Source: Chloroflexota bacterium (GTDB taxonomy: Bacteria; Chloroflexota; Anaerolineae; Aggregatilineales; UBA3940). Taken from it: a stretch of 6,267 nt of DNA. The translations under genes were made by a program, and so were the position numbers. Where the stretch lies: positions 1 through 6,267 of the forward strand of contig JAADYZ010000560.1 of the NCBI GenBank assembly GCA_010092775.1. The letters are read 5' to 3'. Below the pieces are notes generated by a model. It was not told the DNA's origin and searched no databases. It saw nothing but the letters and a program-made list of their open reading frames with translations. This document shows, piece after piece, positions 1 through 5,064 of the stretch. Position 1 is the stretch's first letter. Each line of letters begins with the position of its first letter.

Positions 1-1118
1 GTCCGGTTCCGTTTACCATCACCAACAGTCTTTTCTCGAACAACACCGCTGATGGTGCCGCACGTGGCGGTGACGGTGGTGCCTTGGGCTTCGCTCAGGT
101 CACCAACACCGTGATCGCTAACAGCACCTTCACGAACAACCGCGCCAACATCGCCTGCCCAGAGATCAACCAGTGCCCGAGCGGGCGCGGTGGCGCAATG
201 TACTTCAACACCGATGGCGCTGCTGACTTCCAAATCTACAACAGCACAATTGCGAGCAACTATGCAGAGTGGTTTGCTGGCGCCATCGTCGGTAATGACG
301 GCACCATCCGCAACACCATCATCGATAGTAACGTCTCAGGCAATCGCGGCGGGGAGGAAGGCTTCTCCCAATGCACGAACAGCTTTAGTGGCGGCAACAA
401 TATCCAATGGCCTAACGAAGGGGATGCGTGTGTGAGTGGTATCGGCTTTGTCGATCCGCTGCTGAGTGGACTGAACGAGGATGGCGTCCTCCTGCCGACC
501 GCTGGCAGCCCGGCCATCGACAACGGTGACGCCACCGTCTGTTCCAACAGCCCCGTTAACAGCGTTGATCAGATCGGCACCGCTCGCCCACAGGGTATTG
601 GCTGCGATATTGGCGCGGCAGAGGTGGTCGGTGAGGCCCCTACTAACCTGATATCTAACTACAGCTTCGAGGATCCACTGGATGGCAGTAGCGATTGGAC
701 CGTGATCAGCTTCAGTGGCAGCCTGGATGATCGTTTCGCTGTGTCTGGCGCACCTGACGGCAGCCATGTCTTGTTGTTTGATGGCGTCAGCGGCGAATTC
801 GACATTGAAGGGGTGATGCAGTCCATCGCCGCTTCCGGCTCCTCTGGTGATCGCATCACGCTGATCTTCGACATCGGTGGGATTAATGTTGCCGCAGGCG
901 GCATCTACGGCGCACGCCTGACCTTTATGGAGTTAGACAGCGTCGTTGGCCAGATCGTACGCGTCGGAGATAGCCCAGATGCAGGTAGCTTCGTCGACCT
1001 GAGTGTGACCTTCAGCTTCACAGCCCCAGGTGATTTCGACGGCTTGATGCTCGAAATCGGCTCACGTGGCATCCGCGATGGCCGCTGGGGCATCGACAAC
1101 GTCCGGTTGTACCAGTAA
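1..1118 (+). CDS. Secreted parallel beta-helix (choice-of-anchor Q) protein with C-terminal jelly-roll-like domain, 5' partial
   Basis: The frame is open from base 3 and gives 371 visible residues up to the TAA at 1116-1118; the start lies outside the window. The first ~150 residues repeat short coils of the type NSTxxxN (TNSLFSNN, ANSTFTNN, YNSTIASN, RNTIIDSN), which is the pattern of a pectate-lyase-like right-handed beta-helix. At 576-623 comes GTARPQGIGCDIGAAE, the hallmark closing motif of choice-of-anchor Q domain proteins, preceded by GSPAIDNGD. From about 645 a second domain starts with LISNYSFEDP..SDWT and ends in WGIDNVRLYQ; an N-terminal 'NxSFE..W' and a terminal 'IDNVRL' are typical of CBM4/9- or DUF642-like beta-sandwiches. 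The six cysteines seen (in CPEINQC, SQC, DAC, TVC, GIGC) fit an extracellular protein. No C-terminal membrane helix, LPXTG or PEP-CTERM tail is present. The ligand is unknown; surface adhesion or polysaccharide binding is only an inference. Confidence 0.88.
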   Translation, partial: PVPFTITNSLFSNNTADGAARGGDGGALGFAQVTNTVIANSTFTNNRANIACPEINQCPSGRGGAMYFNTDGAADFQIYNSTIASNYAEWFAGAIVGNDGTIRNTIIDSNVSGNRGGEEGFSQCTNSFSGGNNIQWPNEGDACVSGIGFVDPLLSGLNEDGVLLPTAGSPAIDNGDATVCSNSPVNSVDQIGTARPQGIGCDIGAAEVVGEAPTNLISNYSFEDPLDGSSDWTVISFSGSLDDRFAVSGAPDGSHVLLFDGVSGEFDIEGVMQSIAASGSSGDRITLIFDIGGINVAAGGIYGARLTFMELDSVVGQIVRVGDSPDAGSFVDLSVTFSFTAPGDFDGLMLEIGSRGIRDGRWGIDNVRLYQ

Positions 1119-1135
1119 TGCGCAGTTCGTGGTTC

Positions 1136-1172
1136 ACACCCCAATCCCGCTATGATTGGGGTGTTGTTTTTT
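1136..1172 (+). terminator. Intrinsic terminator of the beta-helix gene
   Basis: A perfect 10-bp stem (ACACCCCAAT at 1136-1145, ATTGGGGTGT at 1155-1164) with a 9-base loop is followed by TGTTTTTT. It begins 17 bases after the beta-helix stop codon, so it ends that transcript. It also lies inside the longest possible version of the next reading frame, which argues that this gene starts downstream. Confidence 0.93.
1151..1156 (+). promoter_or_regulatory. Possible -10 element (TATGAT) within the terminator loop
   Basis: TATGAT matches five of six bases of the sigma70-type -10 consensus and is preceded by CCGC, much like the GCGC TATAAT upstream of the DnaD gene. Transcription would start near 1163 and leave a leader of about 30 bases before the TTG at 1193. 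No convincing -35 element is visible, and the position within a terminator hairpin makes it tentative. The downstream gene does need a promoter, because the terminator should block read-through. Confidence 0.3.
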
Positions 1173-1177
1173 CGATC

Positions 1178-1184
1178 AAGGGAG
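1178..1184 (+). promoter_or_regulatory. Ribosome binding site that sets the TTG start at 1193
   Basis: AAGGGAG, containing the GGAG core at 1181-1184, ends eight bases before TTG 1193. No comparable site precedes the upstream ATG at 1118. Confidence 0.7.
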
Positions 1185-1192
1185 AGAACATC

Positions 1193-1966
1193 TTGTCTGA
1201 GAGCAAGGCAATAGACAGCTCGCCCGGGTTTGGCCCAGCCGAGGCGACACATCGCGGCCAGCGCAATATCTTGCCCTATATTGGGGCAACCGTCTTTGGG
1301 TTAGGCCTGATAGGTGGCGGTCTGTTCACTCTGTTGAGCCTTGGGGTTGCATTTGACGATCTAGGCGCAGGCGTCTTCGGATTGGTCTGTTTTGGTGGCC
1401 TATCGCTGATATGTTTGGTTGGGCTGATCGGCATGATCGTGTGGGCCACGCGCACCAAGGTCCGAACGGTGTCTATTCATCCGGAAGGCATCGTCGATAT
1501 CAGCGGTCAAAAGGAAGTCGTCTTGCGCTGGGAAGACGTAAAAGAGATGTATTACGCTGTCACCCAGCATAAGTCGTATGGGGTCAACACCTACCGCAGC
1601 CACAGCTATACCGTCGTCAGCTATGCTGGTGATAAGCTGGTCTATGGCAATGGCTTCAGCGACATTGAGAAGATTGGCGAGGCGCTCGCCAGCCGCATCA
1701 CAGCCACCCTTTTGCCAAAGATTATCGAGCGGATCCAAAGTGGTGAGACAGTTGCTTTTGGCAAGTTAGGGATGAACCGTCAGGGTATCGTCAAAGGAAG
1801 TCAAACCGTCCCCTGGGACGAGATCGAAGAGGTCAAGCTTCGGCAAGGTTTCATTTCCATACGCAAACAAGGTAAATGGTTCAACTGGACCGGCATCGCC
1901 GTCAGCAACACACCGAACGTCTTTGTCTTCCTTAGCTTAGCCGATCGGATGGTCGGGCTGGAGTAG
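1193..1966 (+). CDS. Two-helix membrane protein with two PH-like halves (DUF6585-like), function unknown
   Basis: This is a 257-residue protein of unknown function if started at TTG 1193, which has a good ribosome binding site. The ATG at 1118 overlaps the previous stop codon and would put the terminator inside the gene, so it is rejected. After a polar N-terminus (1-28), two hydrophobic segments at about 29-52 and 59-86 form a helical hairpin, followed by TRTK, which suggests the rest is cytoplasmic. The soluble part has two related halves: one from about 93 (SIHPEGIVDISGQKEVVLRWEDVKEM) and one from about 191 (LGMNRQGIVKGSQTVPWDEIEEVKL). Each has a 'G-I-V ... W-E/D-E/D-V/I' pattern, as in bacterial PH-like membrane proteins such as the DUF6585 or YcxB-like groups. 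The family name is from memory and unverified. The gene is monocistronic and faces tRNA-Glu convergently. Confidence 0.75.
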   Translation: MSESKAIDSSPGFGPAEATHRGQRNILPYIGATVFGLGLIGGGLFTLLSLGVAFDDLGAGVFGLVCFGGLSLICLVGLIGMIVWATRTKVRTVSIHPEGIVDISGQKEVVLRWEDVKEMYYAVTQHKSYGVNTYRSHSYTVVSYAGDKLVYGNGFSDIEKIGEALASRITATLLPKIIERIQSGETVAFGKLGMNRQGIVKGSQTVPWDEIEEVKLRQGFISIRKQGKWFNWTGIAVSNTPNVFVFLSLADRMVGLE

Positions 1967-1979
1967 CTACCCAAATAAT

Positions 1980-2005
1980 AAGGCTCCCGCGCTTTCGGGA
2001 GCCTT
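1980..2005 (-). terminator. Hairpin terminator after tRNA-Glu, probably bidirectional
   Basis: A perfect 10-bp stem (AAGGCTCCCG at 1980-1989, CGGGAGCCTT at 1996-2005) encloses a 6-base loop. On the minus strand it begins five bases after the tRNA 3' end and is followed by the T-rich run ATTATTTGG, so it is best read as the tRNA terminator. On the plus strand it sits 13 bases after the membrane-protein stop but is followed by GATGATGG with no T run, so termination there would be weaker. Confidence 0.8.
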
Positions 2006-2010
2006 GATGA

Positions 2011-2083
2011 TGGCCCATAGGGGACTCGAACCCCTGTGTCAGCCTTGAAAGGGCTGCATCCTAGACCGCTAGATGAATGGGCC
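2011..2083 (-). tRNA. tRNA-Glu (anticodon UUC)
   Basis: The reverse complement folds as a complete cloverleaf. The acceptor stem is GGCCCAT/ATGGGCC, the D arm contains CTAGCGGTCTAG, and the anticodon stem is CAGCC/GGCTG with the loop CTTTCAA. The anticodon TTC corresponds to plus-strand 2047-2049. The T arm is CAGGGGTTCGAGTCCCCT. The discriminator base is A (2011), and the 3' CCA is not encoded, since TCATC follows. The sequence strongly resembles bacterial tRNA-Glu, including the CTTTCA loop. It decodes GAA and GAG. Confidence 0.97.
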
Positions 2084-2094
2084 GTAGCCACTCA

Positions 2095-2122
2095 ATTGTA
2101 CCTCATTCGTTCTGATTATCAA
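2095..2122 (-). promoter_or_regulatory. Promoter of tRNA-Glu
   Basis: On the minus strand, TTGATA (plus-strand 2117-2122) and TACAAT (2095-2100) each match five of six consensus bases and are separated by 16 bases. Transcription would begin near 2088, only about five bases before the mature tRNA 5' end, a normal distance for a tRNA gene. Confidence 0.75.
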
Positions 2123-2260
2123 CCAGCCATGACAGTGGGAAGTAGGCATTTTTCACTATAGAAGGCCGCGCAAGTCAAACTAGGCTATCACTGGCCCCAC
2201 TTTGCTGCTAAGGAACTCTCTTGCTTTCTTCACAAATTATCGAGCGGCCAGGCAGGCCTG

Positions 2261-2269
2261 TGGTATAAT
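2261..2269 (+). promoter_or_regulatory. Extended -10 promoter of the BFN gene
   Basis: TGGTATAAT is a perfect extended -10 element (TGnTATAAT). No -35 hexamer is visible at 16-18 bases upstream, as is common for extended -10 promoters. Transcription would begin near 2276 and leave a leader of about 50 bases. The 8-bp palindrome CAGGCCTG (2253-2260) directly abuts it. The promoter shows that the coding region cannot begin at the upstream in-frame codon at 2202. It probably also drives dnaB. Confidence 0.75.
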
Positions 2270-2312
2270 ATCAACTCGAATACGTCATGAATGCGCACCG
2301 AATAGGCGCATC

Positions 2313-2322
2313 AAGGTAGAGG
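2313..2322 (+). promoter_or_regulatory. Ribosome binding site that sets the ATG start at 2328
   Basis: The purine-rich AAGGTAGAGG lies five bases upstream of ATG 2328. It supports this start over the longer open frame beginning at 2202. Confidence 0.6.
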
Positions 2323-2327
2323 CCACT

Positions 2328-2858
2328 ATGATTAGGGTTGAAATTGATAGTATTCGCGTGAGTCTCATGTCGCAAGACCGCGTCGTCGTGCTTAAAGACA
2401 GCGAAACCGATCGCTATTTGCCCATCTGGATTGGGCAACCTGAGGCGGAAGCACTGCGCGTCGAACTACAAGGTATTCAGACTCAGCGCCCCCTTACGCA
2501 CGATCTCCTCAAAGCAATCATTAAAGAATTGGGTGGCGAGATCGACTACATTCTGATCAACGATCTACGTCATGACATCTACTTCGCGACGATCCGTGTC
2601 AGCATGGATGGCAAGGCTTATGACATCGACGCCCGTCCCAGCGACTCAATCAACCTGGCCGTGCGTTTTAAGGTGCCGATCTACGTGGAAGAAACCGTGA
2701 TGGATCGCGCCGCGATTGAACCGGAAGAGGAAATCGCGGTGGATGATGACGAAACCGGCGCCGAAGTCAGTGAGCAAGGCGACGAGGAAAGCGCCGACCT
2801 GGGTGTCTTCAAAGACTTCCTCGACACCCTGGACCTGGATGACCTCGACTCCGACTGA
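2328..2858 (+). CDS. Bifunctional nuclease (BFN, DUF151) domain protein with acidic C-terminal tail
   Basis: This 176-residue protein starts at MIRVEIDSIRV, the canonical N-terminus of DUF151/BFN proteins. The domain covers roughly residues 1-125, with LPIWIGQPEAEAL (31-43), RPLTHDLL (54-61) and DARPSDSINLAVR.KVPIYV (101-120), all typical of the family. Members were named for nuclease activity reported for a plant homologue; the role in bacteria is not well defined. Residues 131-176 form a strongly acidic tail with 21 Asp/Glu and a single Lys, ending in FKDFLDTLDLDDLDSD. Other BFN proteins also carry a FxxFL segment here. No UVR domain follows. The start is set by the promoter at 2261-2269 and a ribosome binding site; the 42 extra upstream residues possible from 2202 do not resemble the family. 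dnaB follows after 55 bases without a terminator, so the two are probably co-transcribed. Confidence 0.92.
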   Translation: MIRVEIDSIRVSLMSQDRVVVLKDSETDRYLPIWIGQPEAEALRVELQGIQTQRPLTHDLLKAIIKELGGEIDYILINDLRHDIYFATIRVSMDGKAYDIDARPSDSINLAVRFKVPIYVEETVMDRAAIEPEEEIAVDDDETGAEVSEQGDEESADLGVFKDFLDTLDLDDLDSD

Positions 2859-2913
2859 TTGAGGTCGGTCACTTTGCTAGGTTGCCAAGATATGCTGAGG
2901 TTGTTAGCCGCCT

Positions 2914-4290
2914 ATGGCGCGTTCACCCAATAACTCGCCCGCCGACATAACGCGTGATCAACTCGCGCCCCACAGCGTTGAAGCTGAAGAAGCTGTGCTG
3001 GGGGCGATTTTGATTAATGCGGAGTCGCTTTATGACGTCCTGCCCATTCTGCGCTCCGACGACTTCTTTATCGTGCGGCACGGGTGGATTTGGAACGCGA
3101 TTGTCAACCTGCATGAACGCCGTGATCCCATCGACTACTTAACGGTCGTCTCGGAATTAGAGCAAATGCGTCAACTTGATGAGGTCGGTGGAGCCGCCTT
3201 CATCCTCAATCTGATTAACAGAACACCCTCCTCCCTCAATGTCGAGGGTTATGCCCGAGTCGTTGAGCGGATGGCGCTGCGCCGCCGACTGATCGACGCA
3301 GCCGGGACCATCGTGCGAGCCGCCCACTCTGAAGAGACCGACATTGAGCAGATTATCGGCAAATCAGAGCAGGCCATCTTTGACGTCACCGAGCGCCGCC
3401 TAACGCGCGAACTCGTCCCAGTTCGCGACGTGGTCAACGAGTACTACGATCATATCAACTATCTCGCCCACCATCGCGAAGATGTGATGGGCGTTCCCTC
3501 CGGCTTCATCGATCTCGATCGAATGCTGGGCGGTTTCCAGAAATCCGATCTGATCATCATTGCCGCCCGCCCTGGTATGGGCAAGTCCAGCTTGCTCAAC
3601 AGTGCAGTATTAAATGCCGCCCGCTTTGATCAACATGTGGCCCTCTTTAGCCTGGAGATGAGCCGCGAGCAGTTGGTACAGCGCTTCATTAGTGGCGCAA
3701 CTCGCATTCCCTCGCATAAGCTGCGCGAAGGCAAGTTGGAAGAACGTGATTGGGACGCCTTCGTAAAAGGCTCGCAGGAGATCAGCAATTTGCCGATTTT
3801 CCTTGACGACACCCCAGCCCTCGATACTCAGGCGCTACGCACCAAGACCCGCCGTCTTCATCTGGAATACGGCCTGAACATGATCCTGATCGACTATCTT
3901 CAGTTGATGACAACCCCTTTCCGGTCCGAGAACCGTGTTCAGGAAATCTCCTACATTTCACGGAGTTTGAAGCAGTTAGCCCGCGAACTGAACGTCCCAG
4001 TGATCGCTGCTGCACAGTTGTCTCGCGCCGTTGAATCGCGCACAGACAAACGTCCGCTGCTCTCCGATCTACGTGAGTCGGGCAGTATTGAGCAGGACGC
4101 TGACGTCGTTATGTTCATCTACCGCGAAGCCTACTACAATCCAGATACGCCACTCGGTGACATCACCGAAATCCAAATTGCCAAGCATCGTAACGGGCCC
4201 ACTGGCAAAGTCGAACTGCTTTTCGTTCCCGCGCAGACCACTTTTGTGAATGCTGTGCGGCGTGAGATTCCTCTCAACGAAGACATCTAA
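2914..4290 (+). CDS. dnaB: Replicative DNA helicase DnaB
   Basis: This is the hexameric 5'-3' helicase that unwinds DNA at the replication fork and recruits primase. The 458-residue length is normal for the family and no intein interrupts it. The N-terminal DnaB domain spans about 17-120 (PHSVEAEEAVLGAIL near its start), followed by a linker and the RecA-like helicase domain from about 175. Visible motifs are the Walker A motif ARPGMGKSS (218-226, K224), FSLEMS (245-250), the Walker B motif MILIDYLQLM (323-332, D327), AAQLSRAVESR (366-376, Q368), SDLRESGSIEQDADVV (384-399) and the arginine-finger loop KHRNGPTG (424-431, R426). An in-frame stop at 2905-2907 makes ATG 2914 the first possible start; the only Shine-Dalgarno-like element is GAGG at 2897-2900, rather far away, so initiation may be weak. 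It is followed by a DnaD-type protein and a DnaC-like loader, which are likely partners. Confidence 0.98.
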   Translation: MARSPNNSPADITRDQLAPHSVEAEEAVLGAILINAESLYDVLPILRSDDFFIVRHGWIWNAIVNLHERRDPIDYLTVVSELEQMRQLDEVGGAAFILNLINRTPSSLNVEGYARVVERMALRRRLIDAAGTIVRAAHSEETDIEQIIGKSEQAIFDVTERRLTRELVPVRDVVNEYYDHINYLAHHREDVMGVPSGFIDLDRMLGGFQKSDLIIIAARPGMGKSSLLNSAVLNAARFDQHVALFSLEMSREQLVQRFISGATRIPSHKLREGKLEERDWDAFVKGSQEISNLPIFLDDTPALDTQALRTKTRRLHLEYGLNMILIDYLQLMTTPFRSENRVQEISYISRSLKQLARELNVPVIAAAQLSRAVESRTDKRPLLSDLRESGSIEQDADVVMFIYREAYYNPDTPLGDITEIQIAKHRNGPTGKVELLFVPAQTTFVNAVRREIPLNEDI

Positions 4291-4315
4291 CCCACGTCTG
4301 CTGCTTTTCTTCCAG

Positions 4316-4344
4316 ATGATAGCTCAAATGTTCTGCGCTATAAT
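4316..4344 (+). promoter_or_regulatory. Promoter of the DnaD-loader operon
   Basis: TATAAT at 4339-4344 is a perfect -10 element. ATGATA at 4316-4321 matches four of six -35 bases with an ideal 17-base spacer. Transcription would start near 4351, leaving a leader of about 33 bases. No terminator is visible between dnaB and this site, so the operon may also receive read-through from dnaB. Confidence 0.7.
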
Positions 4345-4370
4345 GACTTCGTATGGGACTGTATTGGAAA

Positions 4371-4376
4371 AGGAAG
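4371..4376 (+). promoter_or_regulatory. Ribosome binding site that sets the GTG start at 4384
   Basis: AGGAAG preceded by AAA lies seven bases before GTG 4384. No similar site precedes the alternative ATG at 4420, so the GTG start is preferred. Confidence 0.65.
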
Positions 4377-4383
4377 ACTGATT

Positions 4384-5064
4384 GTGCAAGGTTTTAGTGG
4401 ATTTGCCCCTCGTGGGCGCATGACCAAATTACCTGGGCAGTTCTTCAGCGACTTGCTGCCCCAGATCGATCACTTAGGCGAACTGAAGGTGACGCTTTAC
4501 TGTTTCTGGAATCTCCAGCAGCGGCAAGGTGATGTCGTCTACCTCACCCGATCTGATATTTTGCGCGACGAACTGTTTATGGCCGGAATGGGCCACCGGC
4601 AGACGGAGCGTGAAGAGGCGGTCAGCGAAGGGTTGGAACGAGCTGTCGCACGCGGTACCCTGCTGCACGCGCACATCGCCAGCCGCGGGATCGAAGATCA
4701 TTTCTATTTTGTGAACACGCCACGCAATCAGGCTATTCTGCAAGACATCGAGGCCGGGCGCTGGAAGCCATCTGGTTTTGTCGACGCCCCGATTGATCTG
4801 ACCATTGAACGGCCCAATATCTTCACGCTGTACGAGCAAAACGTCGGCCCGCTCACTCCGATTATTGCCGACAAACTGAAAGATATCGAAGAGACCTATG
4901 GTCCGGCCTGGTTCGAAGAAGCCGTCGAAATCGCTGTGACCCGTAATGTGCGCAAGCTAGCCTACATCGAATCGATCCTGAAGCGCTGGCAGAGCGAGGG
5001 CAAGGGCGGCCAACAAGGTCGCAGTGAAGTGGAAGATAAATACGCAGACGAGTTAATCCGATGA
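4384..5064 (+). CDS. DnaD-domain primosome protein
   Basis: This 226-residue protein begins at GTG 4384. The N-terminal ~120 residues (TKLPGQFFSDLLPQIDHLGELKVTLYCFW, then YLTRSDIL) fit the winged-helix DDBH1-type domain. Residues 145-206 are a DnaD C-terminal (DDBH2/DnaB_2) domain: NIFTLYEQNVGPLTPIIADKL, then an aromatic-rich helix, and YIESILKRW (194-202), which carries the family signature YxxxIxxxW (Y194, I198, W202), followed by QSEG. In Bacillus, DnaD-type proteins bind and remodel DNA and act with the helicase loader to deliver the replicative helicase to the origin or to stalled forks. A short charged tail (207-226) follows. Its stop overlaps the loader start by ATGA (5061-5064), so the two proteins are translationally coupled and likely work together with the DnaB encoded just upstream. 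The symbol dnaD is withheld because the relationship is by domain only. Confidence 0.88.
   Translation: MQGFSGFAPRGRMTKLPGQFFSDLLPQIDHLGELKVTLYCFWNLQQRQGDVVYLTRSDILRDELFMAGMGHRQTEREEAVSEGLERAVARGTLLHAHIASRGIEDHFYFVNTPRNQAILQDIEAGRWKPSGFVDAPIDLTIERPNIFTLYEQNVGPLTPIIADKLKDIEETYGPAWFEEAVEIAVTRNVRKLAYIESILKRWQSEGKGGQQGRSEVEDKYADELIR

Noticed and set aside
336..767. 143-codon open frame on the minus strand, antisense to the beta-helix gene
   Set aside because: It is fully contained in a well-supported gene with clear domain motifs on the other strand and shows no recognisable family or ribosome binding site; an antisense shadow.
1118..1192. ATG at 1118 as the start of the membrane-protein gene, overlapping the previous stop codon
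   Set aside because: It would place a strong intrinsic terminator inside the coding region and has no ribosome binding site. TTG 1193 has a good one, and the extra residues (RSSWFTPQSRYDW) look like translated non-coding sequence.
2202..2327. In-frame upstream extension of the BFN gene
   Set aside because: The extension covers the extended -10 promoter at 2261-2269, and the residues before MIRVEID do not resemble the family.
2841..2868. Possible hairpins after the BFN stop (GACCTC/GAGGTC or CCGAC/GTCGG)
   Set aside because: The stems are only five or six bases, mutually exclusive, partly inside the coding region, and lack a T run, so they are not a credible terminator.
3220..4290. Possible intein or insertion in dnaB
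   Set aside because: Checked because dnaB is a frequent intein host. The Walker A, Walker B and C-terminal motifs are contiguous at normal spacing and the length is a normal 458 residues.
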